From the NCBI RefSeq assembly GCF_009360615.1, contig NZ_SPEY01000084.1, positions 1 through 49,412 of the forward strand: a stretch of DNA of 49,412 bases, in the 5' to 3' direction. Shown one piece after another: positions 37,999 through 46,421 of the stretch; the first letter of the stretch is position 1; each line of letters opens with the position of its first letter. Below the pieces are notes generated by a model that was not told where the DNA came from, did no database searches, and saw nothing but the letters and a program-made list of their open reading frames with translations. The DNA is from Comamonas sp. (lineage in GTDB: Bacteria > Pseudomonadota > Gammaproteobacteria > Burkholderiales > Burkholderiaceae_C). The translations under genes and the position numbers were made by a program.

Positions 37999-39150
37999 AT
38001 GCTGCCCAAACCTTTTCAGCATGCGTGGATGGATACGGACATCGGTGTCTTCCGCGATCAGGTGCGCCGTTACATCGAACGCGAACTCAGCCCGCATGTC
38101 CCCACCTGGCGCGCCCAGGGATATGTGCCACGCGAGACCTGGCGCGGCTTTGGCGAACATGGCTTTCTGCTGCCCGAGATGGACGAGCAATGGGGTGGTG
38201 GTGGCGGCAACCTGGCCTATCAGCTGGTGGTGCAGGAAGAGCTGACCAGGGCCGAGATTCACGCCATCACCAGCGTGCACACCATCACAGCCCATTACAT
38301 AGACACCTATGGCACGCCCGAGCAAAAACAGCGCTGGCTGCCCCGGCTGTGCAGCGGCGAGATGCTGGCCGGCATTGCGATGACCGAGCCCAGCGTGGGC
38401 TCCGACCTGAAAGCCATGCAGACACGCGCTCGGCTTGATGGGGATCACTACGTCATCAATGGCTCCAAGACCTTTATCACCAACGGCTTCACCGCCAACC
38501 TGCTGGTGGTGGCCGTGCGCACGGGTGATGCGGGCAGCGCGGGGGTATCTCTGGTGGTGCTGGAGACCGAGAACCTGCCCGGCTTTCGCGTTGGACGCAG
38601 GCTGGACAAGATAGGCCAGCATATCTCCGACACAGCCGAACTTTTTTTTGAAGACGTGCGCATTCCCGCTTCTCAGTTGCTGGGCAGCACCGAGGGCCAA
38701 GGCTTCAAGCAGCTGATGAGCCAGCTGCCCTATGAACGCATGCTGCTGGGCGTGGGAGCAGCCGCTGCCATCGAAATGGCTGTGGCGCTGACGGTGGAGT
38801 ACACGCAGCAGCGCAAGGCTTTTGGCCAGACGATTGCCGACTTTCAGAACACCCGATTCAAGCTGGCCGAATGCGCAACCACCGCCCATGTGGTGCGCAG
38901 CTTTGTCAACGACTGCATTCAGCGTCTGCTGGATGGCACGCTGGACAACGAGGCCGCCTACATGGCCAAGTGGTGGTGTAGCGAGCAGCAGTGCCGCGTC
39001 ATCGACGAGTGCCTGCAGCTCTTTGGCGGCTATGGCTATATGGAGGAGTACCCGATTGGCCGGATGTATGCCGATGCACGCATCCAGAAGATCTACGGAG
39101 GTGCCAACGAAATCATGAAGGACCTGATCGCCAGACGCCTGTTTTCATGA
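37999..39150 (+). CDS. Acyl-CoA dehydrogenase
   Basis: A 383-residue acyl-CoA dehydrogenase: 'AGIAMTEPSVGSDLKAM', 'YVINGSKTFITNGFTANL', 'FGQTIADFQNTRFKLAEC', 'FGGYGYMEEYPIGRMYADARI' and 'IYGGANEIMKDLI'. The Glu of MCAD-type IYEGT is Gly here; the catalytic Glu is probably in 'PYERMLLG'. It resembles the long-chain-type group. ATG 37999 (MLPKPFQHAW) follows the SDR by 2 bases, so it is translationally coupled. It makes the 2-enoyl-CoA used by the MaoC pair encoded just upstream. Confidence 0.9.
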   Translation: MLPKPFQHAWMDTDIGVFRDQVRRYIERELSPHVPTWRAQGYVPRETWRGFGEHGFLLPEMDEQWGGGGGNLAYQLVVQEELTRAEIHAITSVHTITAHYIDTYGTPEQKQRWLPRLCSGEMLAGIAMTEPSVGSDLKAMQTRARLDGDHYVINGSKTFITNGFTANLLVVAVRTGDAGSAGVSLVVLETENLPGFRVGRRLDKIGQHISDTAELFFEDVRIPASQLLGSTEGQGFKQLMSQLPYERMLLGVGAAAAIEMAVALTVEYTQQRKAFGQTIADFQNTRFKLAECATTAHVVRSFVNDCIQRLLDGTLDNEAAYMAKWWCSEQQCRVIDECLQLFGGYGYMEEYPIGRMYADARIQKIYGGANEIMKDLIARRLFS

Positions 39151-39204
39151 GCGGGGCTCAAGACCCGCTCGTTTCTCCCACGTACTGACCTTGGAAGGCC
39201 TGTC

Positions 39205-40762
39205 ATGTATCTCACGCAAAGTCTGCGGCGCTCCATACAACAGCAGCCCCACGCCCCGGCCACGATCTACAACGGTCGCAAACGCAGTTTTGCGCAACTG
39301 GGCGACCGTGTCGCCCGATTTGCTGGAGTCCTGCGCGCACTGGGTGTGCAAGCGGGCGACCGCGTGGCCATCCTCGCCCTGAACTCGGACTGGTATCTGG
39401 AGTACTACCTTGCCACTTACTGGGCGGGCGCTGCCGTCAACCCCATCAATATTCGATGGAGTGCTGCAGAGATCGCCTATTCACTGGACGACTGCGACAC
39501 CCGTGTCCTGCTGGTGGACGACAGCTTTCTGCCTTTGATTCCTGAAATCCGAAAGAGTGCAAAAGCCCTGCAGACGCTGATCCACATCGGTGATGGCCCG
39601 GCTCCCGAAGGCATGCTTTCCTATGAGGCACTGGTTGCCGAGACCGCACCGGTGGAAGACGCCTTGCGTGGCGGGGATGACCTGGCCGGCGTGTTCTATA
39701 CCGGCGGCACCACCGGTACGCCCAAGGGCGTGATGCTCTGCCATCGCAATCTCTACACCAACGCCATCTCCGGCGTCTGCGAGAACACGGCACGCCGCAG
39801 CAGCGTCGGGCTGCATGCTGCGCCGATGTTTCATCTGGCAGACGGTGCCTTCATGAATGCACTGCTGGCCGCCGGTGGCTGCCATGTCATGGTGCCGCGC
39901 TTTGATCCTGTGGCCGTTCTTCAGGCCATTTCCACTGAATCGGTCACCGACCTGCTGCTGGTGCCCACCATGATCCAGATGCTGGTGGACCACCCGGATG
40001 TCCATCAATATGACCTGAGCTCGCTGCAGAACATGCTGTATGGGGCGTCGCCCATCTCCGAAGGTCTGCTGGACCGGGCCATGAACACCATTCCCAGCGT
40101 CGGCTTCACCCAGGCCTATGGCATGACGGAGCTGGCCCCGATCGCCACGGTTCTGAGCCCCGAAATGCACCGACAGGAGGGACGGGCCCAAGGCCGCCAT
40201 CGCAGCGCCGGGCGCGCCACGGTCTGCACCGAAGTCCGCATCGTGGACCCCGACGGCCAGGAGGTGCCACGCGGCGAGGTGGGAGAGGTGGTTGTTCGCG
40301 GCCCCGGCGTCATGCTGGGCTACTGGAACAAGCCTGCCGAGACCGCCGCTGCCATTCGCAACGGCTGGATGCATACGGGCGATGGTGGCCGCATGGATGA
40401 CGAGGGCTATGTCTTCATCGTCGATCGCCTCAAAGACATGATTGTGACTGGTGGCGAGAACGTCTACAGCGTGGAAGTGGAAAGCGTAATCGCCACCCAT
40501 CCAGGCGTCGCATCCTGCGCCGTCATTGGCGTGCCCAGCGAGCAATGGGGCGAGCTGGTGCATGTCTTCATCGTGCGCAAGGCCGGTGCCGAGCTGGAGG
40601 CCGATGAACTGATCCAGTTCTGCAAGAGTCGCATTGCCCACTACAAATGCCCGCGTGGGGTTTCCTTCATCGATGCCATGCCACTGTCTGGGGCAGGGCA
40701 AGATTCTGAAGACCACATTGCGCGCGCCCTTCTGGGTCAACCAGAAAAGAAAGGTCGCCTGA
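39205..40762 (+). pseudogene. Acyl-CoA synthetase, frameshifted near its 3' end
   Basis: An ANL ligase of about 520 residues: YTGGTTGTPKG (A3), 'QAYGMTELAP' (A5), HTGDGGRMDDEG (A7), DRLKDMIVTGGENVYS (A8). It should end with a GKILKTT motif bearing the catalytic A10 lysine. In the present sequence the frame reads SGAGQDSEDHIA instead; deleting one G from the GGG at 40696-40698 restores GKILKTTLRAPFWVNQ and a TGA at 40760-40762 overlapping the hydratase ATG (TGATG). So there is a single-base insertion, which as read fuses the ligase in frame to the next gene and loses the lysine. Alternatively this is a sequencing error and the gene is intact. ATG 39205, 54 bases after the dehydrogenase. Confidence 0.8.
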
Positions 40763-41544
40763 TGTCCGAACTCGTCTTGTGGAAGCAGTGCAATGGCGTC
40801 GGCCATATCGTGCTGAACCAGCCTGATCAGGGCAATGCCATCAGCACCCCCATGGCCCATGCCCTGGCCGCTGCGGTGCAACAGGCTTGCAAGGCAGACA
40901 TTGGCGCCGTGCTGATCTCGGCTGCAGGCAAGCAATTTTGCGTGGGTGGGGATATTCGAGAGTTCGTGCAAAACCGCGATCACCTGCCCCGCCAGATCGC
41001 GGAAATTCTGGCCCTGCTCAACCCCACCATGCACGCGCTGGTCACCATGCCCGTGCCTGTCATCAGCGCCATTCAGGGTGCGCTGGGCGGTGGCGGCATC
41101 GGCATCGGTCTGTGTGCCGACATCGTGCTGGCCTCCACCACGGTGTTCTTGCGCGGCGGCTACTCGGCCATCGGGTTGAGCCCGGATCTGGGCTCGTCCT
41201 ACTACCTCAGCCGCAGGGCTGGTGCTGCCAAGGCCAAGTACCTGCTGATGAGCAACCGCCCTGCCTCTGCCCAAGACTGCTTGCGCATGGGCATCTTTGA
41301 TGAGCTGCATGAGCCGGATGCTCTGGCAGCCCAGGCACTTCGGCTGGCCGAAGAGCTGGCTGCAGGTGCCCCCGATTCCCTGGCCCATATCAAACAGCTC
41401 TGCGACAGCGCCCACAGCCATGATCTGGCCACCCACCTCAAGGCCGAAAGCCTGGCCATCGCCGACTGCGCCAGCCATGCGAACAGCCGTGAGGGCGTGA
41501 ACGCGTTTCTGGAGAAACGCACGCCCGCTTTTTCACGCCCCTGA
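40762..41544 (+). CDS. Enoyl-CoA hydratase/isomerase
   Basis: A 260-residue crotonase-fold protein. Features are 'KQFCVGGDIREFV' and 'GALGGGGIGIGLCADIVLAS', the two oxyanion-hole strands, then 'YSAIGLSPDLGSSYYLSR' with Asp where hydratases often have Glu. ATG 40762 has AAAGG 7 bases upstream and overlaps the restored ligase stop, the coupling usual in this operon. It is last in the operon. It may be an isomerase for unsaturated or branched intermediates since a MaoC-type hydratase is already present. In the sequence as given it is also in frame with the ligase. Confidence 0.87.
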   Translation: MSELVLWKQCNGVGHIVLNQPDQGNAISTPMAHALAAAVQQACKADIGAVLISAAGKQFCVGGDIREFVQNRDHLPRQIAEILALLNPTMHALVTMPVPVISAIQGALGGGGIGIGLCADIVLASTTVFLRGGYSAIGLSPDLGSSYYLSRRAGAAKAKYLLMSNRPASAQDCLRMGIFDELHEPDALAAQALRLAEELAAGAPDSLAHIKQLCDSAHSHDLATHLKAESLAIADCASHANSREGVNAFLEKRTPAFSRP

Positions 41545-41673
41545 CACTGCCTCATATTTAAGCAGCACCTGTAAAACCTTTGTGGGCAAGGCTTTGAAGA
41601 CATTTCCCCGGAATTACCCACAGAGCGGCCCACATGATCTGGGGACAAGCCAAGCTGATGTGTAATCACCCGC

Positions 41674-42318
41674 ATGCCCCGATTGATTGCACCCAGCAAG
41701 GACGAAAGTGCCCTGCTCCCTCCGTTTCTGGAATTGCCCGACCATGCCATCCACCTTCCGCAGTCCGAAGCCGAATTTGAAGCCGCCTTCCAGGCCATGA
41801 ATGCCGAGTCCGTGCTCGGCTTCGACACGGAAAGCAAACCCATCTTCAACGCGGGCCAGCAAGACAGCGGTCCTCATCTGGTGCAGCTCGCCACGGCCAG
41901 CCAGGTCTGGCTGCTGCAACTGCACAGACCGATGGCTCTGGAGGTGTCACGCATGGTTCTGGCGGCTGAACATATCTGCAAGGTCGGCTTCGGGCTCGAT
42001 AACGACAAGCACGCCCTGCCGCGCAGACTGGGCGCTCCGCTGAACAATATCCAGGATCTGGACAGCCGCTTCAAGCGACTCGGCTATGGCCCATCGGTGG
42101 GGGTGCGCGCCGCAGCCGCGCTGGTGCTGCGACAGAGCTTTCGCAAATCCAAGCGCACCACCACCTCCAACTGGGCAGCAGCGGAACTCAGCGCGGCCCA
42201 GCGACGCTATGCCGCCAATGACGCCCATGCCCCGGCCGTGATCTATGCGCATCTGCCCGCCTGGGAAAGCGCCCTCACCGCCCTTCCAAGGCGCGCACCC
42301 AGAAGTCCGAGGTCCTGA
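41674..42318 (+). CDS. RNase D-like 3'-5' exonuclease domain protein
   Basis: A 214-residue DEDDy-type exonuclease domain. Exo I is FDTES (Asp51, Glu53), Exo II is in 'KVGFGLDNDKHAL' and Exo III is 'YAANDAHA' with the conserved Tyr and Asp. It lacks HRDC domains, so it is shorter than RNase D (about 370 residues). It probably trims RNA or single-stranded DNA 3' ends. The C-terminal tail is basic (RRAPRSPRS). It follows the beta-oxidation operon by 129 bases and is likely independent of it. Confidence 0.85.
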   Translation: MPRLIAPSKDESALLPPFLELPDHAIHLPQSEAEFEAAFQAMNAESVLGFDTESKPIFNAGQQDSGPHLVQLATASQVWLLQLHRPMALEVSRMVLAAEHICKVGFGLDNDKHALPRRLGAPLNNIQDLDSRFKRLGYGPSVGVRAAAALVLRQSFRKSKRTTTSNWAAAELSAAQRRYAANDAHAPAVIYAHLPAWESALTALPRRAPRSPRS

Positions 42319-42390
42319 GGTGTCGGGCCTCGGATCGCGAGCCGAAACCTGAAGGCAAGGCCTCATGGGATCTGGGCCTGATGGCAGGAT

Positions 42391-43587
42391 TCAGGCAATC
42401 ATTCCCCATTGCGGCTCGCTCTCGTCTTGCGCAGAGCTCATGACGCAATCCCGTCCTGCCTTCTTGGCCTGGTAGAGCAGCGCATCGGCCTGAGCCAGTG
42501 CCTGCTTGAAATCCTGCGCGGAACTGAGTGCAGCAATGCCGAAGCTGGCTGTCACCCTCAGAGGTGCAGGCCCCCCCCCGAGCTCATGGCTTTGCAAGCG
42601 CTCACGCACACGCTCCACAATGGCTTGCGCCTCGAACAGCTTCACCCGTGAGAGCAGCAAGACAAACTCCTCTCCTCCGAAGCGGGCAACCAGGTCACAG
42701 TCTCTGACCTGCTGAGTCAGCAGCTGTGCGAGTTGCTGCAGCACCTGATCGCCGGCGGCATGGCCCCAGTTGTCATTGATGTATTTGAAATGATCGATGT
42801 CCACGGCGACCACGGCCCAGGGCACCAGCCGCTGGTCGGCCAGGCGCGACTCGGCGGCCTCCATGAAGGCGCGACGGTTGAGCAAGCGTGTCAAGGAGTC
42901 CCGGTTGCGCTCTTCGCGCAACGTCGTCATCACATCCCTGACCGAGCACGCCAGCAACCCCACCGCAAACCACATCGCAAACAGAAGCGCTATGGCCTGC
43001 GTGAGCAGCCAGTATCCGGACCGGGTCAGCTCCTGCACTTCGTGCACGGGCAGCAGACCGACGGCCGCCGGCCTGAACAAGGCATAGCAGACATTGAGCC
43101 CATAGGCCCAGCGCACTCCGCGCTCAAGCCAGTCTTTTGACGAATCGACCCTGAGAAAGGCCGGAAGGGCCAGGGCCAGCTGAAAGGCCATACCCAGAGC
43201 CAGGCACTGCACGCGGACCCACAAGTCATCTTCGATCCGGGAAAAATAGAACAGAGCGGACAGCGTGGCGACGGCTACCAGGATGCCGCCAGGCACACTC
43301 GCCCCTGCGGCCCCATGCCTCAGGGAAACCCCTTGCGCCAGCGACCAGGTACCGAGCAGATACAGACATGCCGTGGCCAAGGCAAACTGGCCCAGCTGGG
43401 CATTGCTCATCAGGCTTTGGGCAGCCAGAGCCGTCGCGAGCAGCACATAGCCCCCCACCAGCCAGAGCAGAAACAGCGCACGCGGCTGCCGGCGCTGCAC
43501 ATACCAGCAGGCCAACAGGGCAAGCCCGAACAGCACCACGCAAGCCGGTGCGATCAAGGCGAAGTACAAATCTGCAGGCTGGCCCAA
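42391..43587 (-). CDS. Membrane diguanylate cyclase (GGDEF)
   Basis: A 398-residue protein with about six transmembrane helices in residues 5-215 and a C-terminal GGDEF domain (about 230-385). The active site is GGEEF (304-308), and the inhibitory I-site RxxD is RDCD (295-298), so it should make c-di-GMP from two GTP with product inhibition. The sensor part has no periplasmic loop of size. The start at 43587 is TTG, supported by GGAG 8 bases upstream; no ATG is near. A run of nine C on the plus strand (42571-42579) encodes the Gly-Gly-Gly before PAPL and could slip. Confidence 0.9.
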   Translation of the reverse strand: MGQPADLYFALIAPACVVLFGLALLACWYVQRRQPRALFLLWLVGGYVLLATALAAQSLMSNAQLGQFALATACLYLLGTWSLAQGVSLRHGAAGASVPGGILVAVATLSALFYFSRIEDDLWVRVQCLALGMAFQLALALPAFLRVDSSKDWLERGVRWAYGLNVCYALFRPAAVGLLPVHEVQELTRSGYWLLTQAIALLFAMWFAVGLLACSVRDVMTTLREERNRDSLTRLLNRRAFMEAAESRLADQRLVPWAVVAVDIDHFKYINDNWGHAAGDQVLQQLAQLLTQQVRDCDLVARFGGEEFVLLLSRVKLFEAQAIVERVRERLQSHELGGGPAPLRVTASFGIAALSSAQDFKQALAQADALLYQAKKAGRDCVMSSAQDESEPQWGMIA

Positions 43588-43799
43588 TTTAGGTTCTCCG
43601 CGCAGGCAACTGCGAGTTCAACGTCATCCATTCTCCGGTGAGAAGTATCTCCATGTTTTCAATCCGTCGCTTGCTCTCAATCCGGCATAAGCACATAGCC
43701 ATTAGGTCGTTCTCCTGATCCTGCGGCCTGCCCATAATCAATGGCGCCAACGCCCAGGCTGCGGCCTTCACACAACTTGCCAGAGAGAGACACAGACCT

Positions 43800-45077
43800 A
43801 TGCGCTTAGAGACACTGGCCGTACATGCCGGCTATTCCCCCGATCCCACCACCAAGGCTGTGGCCGTACCCATCTACCAGACGGTGGCCTACGCGTTTGA
43901 CAGCGCCCAGCATGGTGCAGACCTGTTTGACCTGAAGGTCCCGGGCAATATCTACACGCGCATCATGAACCCCACCACCGACGTGCTTGAAAAGCGCGTC
44001 GCGGCACTGGAGGGCGGCATTGCCGCACTGGCCGTGGCATCGGGCATGGCAGCCATCACCGCCGCCATCCAGACTCTGGCCGAAGCGGGTGACAACATCG
44101 TTTCGGCCAGCACGCTCTATGGCGGCACCTATAACCTGTTTGCCCACACCCTCCCTCAGCAAGGCATCGAAGTGCGATTTGCCGATCCGCGCAACCCGGC
44201 GAGCTTTGGCCCGCTGATCGACGCCAGGACCAAGGCAGTTTTCATCGAATCCATCGGCAATCCGCTAGGCAATGTGACCGACATCCGTGCGCTGGCTGAT
44301 GTGGCCCACCAGCATGGTGTGCCGCTGATTGTCGACAACACCGTTGCCTCTCCCTACCTGCTGCGTCCGTTCGAACATGGCGCCGACATTGTCGTGCATT
44401 CGCTGACCAAATACCTGGGCGGTCACGGCACCAGCGTGGGCGGAGCGATCGTGGACAGCGGCAAGTTTCCCTGGGCCGAACACAAAGAGCGCTTCAAGCG
44501 GCTGAACGAACCCGACGTCAGCTATCACGGAGTGGTCTACACCGAGGCGCTGGGCCCCGCCGCGTTCATCGGCCGCGCGCGCGTCGTGCCGCTGCGCAAT
44601 ATGGGGGCCGCCCTCTCGCCACAGAATGCCTTCCAGATCCTGCAAGGCATTGAAACCCTGGCCCTGCGCATGGACCGCATCTGCGAAAACACGCAGAAGA
44701 TTGCGCAAACACTGAAAGAGCACCCCAAGGTGGAATGGGTGCGCTACGCAGGACTCGAAGACCACCCCGACCATGCCATCGTGCAGAAACAGTCTGGCGG
44801 CCGCGCATCCGGCATTCTCTCTTTCAGCCTCAAAGGCGGCGAGGGCCGAGCGGCAGGTGCACGCTTCCTCGACGCCCTGCAGCTGTTCACGCGCCTGGTC
44901 AATATCGGCGATGCCAAATCGCTGGCCACCCACCCTGCCTCCACCACTCACCGCCAGCTGGACGCCGAGGAGCTGGCAAAGGCCGGCGTCACCGAAGGCA
45001 TGGTGCGCCTTTCCGTAGGCATCGAGCATATCGACGACCTGCTGGCCGATCTGAACCAGGCGCTGGAGCAGGTCTGA
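43800..45077 (+). CDS. metY: O-acetylhomoserine sulfhydrylase (MetY)
   Basis: A 425-residue PLP enzyme of the Cys/Met-metabolism family. The PLP lysine is Lys204 in HSLTKYLGGHG. 'LAVHAGYSPDPTT', 'YTRIMNPT', 'ESIGNPLGNVTDI' and 'HPASTTHRQL' are the MetY-type signatures that separate it from MetB/MetC (length about 385-400). It makes homocysteine from O-acetylhomoserine and sulfide, or methionine from methanethiol. Cytoplasmic. GAGAG lies before the ATG. The 212-base gap upstream, divergent from the GGDEF gene, must hold its promoter; I saw no riboswitch fold I could defend. It converges with egtB. Confidence 0.93.
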   Translation: MRLETLAVHAGYSPDPTTKAVAVPIYQTVAYAFDSAQHGADLFDLKVPGNIYTRIMNPTTDVLEKRVAALEGGIAALAVASGMAAITAAIQTLAEAGDNIVSASTLYGGTYNLFAHTLPQQGIEVRFADPRNPASFGPLIDARTKAVFIESIGNPLGNVTDIRALADVAHQHGVPLIVDNTVASPYLLRPFEHGADIVVHSLTKYLGGHGTSVGGAIVDSGKFPWAEHKERFKRLNEPDVSYHGVVYTEALGPAAFIGRARVVPLRNMGAALSPQNAFQILQGIETLALRMDRICENTQKIAQTLKEHPKVEWVRYAGLEDHPDHAIVQKQSGGRASGILSFSLKGGEGRAAGARFLDALQLFTRLVNIGDAKSLATHPASTTHRQLDAEELAKAGVTEGMVRLSVGIEHIDDLLADLNQALEQV

Positions 45078-45104
45078 CGCGGACTCCCGGACTGGCGCGT
45101 GGCC

Positions 45105-46421
45105 TCAGGCATCGCGCGCCAGACGCAGTCCCGTCATCTGCCAGCGAGCTGTCGCGGGAAAGAAATTGCGATAGCTCAGCCGCGCATGCCCTGCCGGCGT
45201 GAGGCAGGAGCCTCCGCGCAGCACGTACTGGTTGACCATGAACTTGCCGTTGTACTCCCCCACCGCCCCCTCGGCCACACGAAAGCCCGGGTAGGCGGCG
45301 TAGGATGACTGCGTCCACTCCCAGACCTGGCCGATTGCGGCTCCCGCGCGGGAACCTGCGACCTCGGGGTGCAGACTGCCACGCTCGCCGAATCGTGACA
45401 CAGGCCAGTCATGCCTGCCCATGGCGACCTCCCATTCCACCTCCGACGGCAGACGTGCACCGGCCCAGCGCGCATAGGCATCGGCCTCGAAATAGGAGAG
45501 ATGACTCACAGGTCGCATCGCATGCAGAGCCGTCACGCCATACAGACTGAACTCCTGCCATCTCTCGCCACCTGCATGGCTTTCGGCATTCCTCCAGTAC
45601 CAGGGGTGGCTCAGTTGCTGGGCCTGGCACCAGTCCCAGCCTTCGGCCAGCCACCATTGTGGCTGGCGGTAGCCGCCATCCTGCACAAAGCGGAGAAACT
45701 CGCCATTGTTCACCGGCCTCGATGCGATCTGAGCGGCATGCACATAGACGCTGTGCCTGGGCAGTTCGTTGTCAAAGGCGAAGTCATCGCCGCCATGGCC
45801 CAGGCTGTAGATGCCCGCCTCCAGCGGCTGCCATCCGGGGTCTGCGAGGAACGACCCGCAGTCCGGCTCAGACAGTGAATCCGGCGCATACGCAGGCCAC
45901 AGCGGGTGGCAGGAGAGCAAATGCTTGATGTCGGTGAGCAGCAGCTCCTGGTGCTGCTGCTCGTGCTGCAGGCCCAGTGTGACCAGTTGGGCCACCGCCC
46001 TCTGCGTCACCGGATTGCTGCTTTTCATGGCCGCCATCAGCGCGAGCATCTGCTCATCCACCGCCGCGCGATAGTCCATGACCTGGGACAGCGCCGGCCT
46101 GGTCAGCAAGCCCCGCTGGGCTCTGGGATGGCGTTCTCCCACCTGCTGGTAGTAGGAGTTGAACAGCATGCGGAAACTCTCGTCGAAAGCCCTGTGTCCG
46201 GGCTGGTGCACGGCCAGCACAAAGGTCTCGAAGAACCAGCTGGTATGGGCCAGATGCCATTTGGCAGGACTCGCATCGGGCATGGATTGCACGCAGGCAT
46301 CTTCCGCCGACAGGGACTCTGCCAGCTTTTGCGTACAGGCTCTCACCCGTTCGAACTGCTGCGCCAGCGCCAGCCAGTCCCAGGCGATGGGCGGCGCAGA
46401 AAAGGACTCAGCCATGGGCAT
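45105..46421 (-). CDS. egtB: EgtB-type sulfoxide synthase (ergothioneine)
   Basis: A 438-residue protein: N-terminal DinB-like iron-binding domain (about 10-175) and C-terminal formylglycine-enzyme-like domain (about 195-435). The iron ligands are HEQQHQE (153-159) plus one of His56/His60 in 'WHLAHTSWFFE'. C-terminal 'LPSEVEWEVA', 'VWEWT' and 'VLRGGSC' complete it. EgtB joins trimethylhistidine to a cysteine-containing thiol in an O2-dependent C-S bond reaction. The ATG at 46421 overlaps the egtD end by 14 bases (ATG 46415 would overlap by 8). The egtD-egtB order and overlap show an ergothioneine operon. No egtA, egtC or egtE is here, so later steps use enzymes elsewhere or gamma-glutamyl-independent chemistry. 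Confidence 0.9.
   Translation of the reverse strand: MPMAESFSAPPIAWDWLALAQQFERVRACTQKLAESLSAEDACVQSMPDASPAKWHLAHTSWFFETFVLAVHQPGHRAFDESFRMLFNSYYQQVGERHPRAQRGLLTRPALSQVMDYRAAVDEQMLALMAAMKSSNPVTQRAVAQLVTLGLQHEQQHQELLLTDIKHLLSCHPLWPAYAPDSLSEPDCGSFLADPGWQPLEAGIYSLGHGGDDFAFDNELPRHSVYVHAAQIASRPVNNGEFLRFVQDGGYRQPQWWLAEGWDWCQAQQLSHPWYWRNAESHAGGERWQEFSLYGVTALHAMRPVSHLSYFEADAYARWAGARLPSEVEWEVAMGRHDWPVSRFGERGSLHPEVAGSRAGAAIGQVWEWTQSSYAAYPGFRVAEGAVGEYNGKFMVNQYVLRGGSCLTPAGHARLSYRNFFPATARWQMTGLRLARDA

Noticed and set aside
39481..41478. A 665-codon minus-strand frame opposite the ligase and hydratase
   Set aside because: Antisense shadow of two recognised enzymes; no family features.
39205..41544. A genuine ligase-hydratase fusion enzyme
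   Set aside because: The junction destroys the ligase A10 motif, and one-base correction restores both a canonical ligase end and a coupled TGATG start, so fusion is more likely a frameshift product.
43588..43799. SAM riboswitch before metY
   Set aside because: No recognisable SAM-I, SAM-II or SAH-riboswitch core could be traced in the 212 bases.
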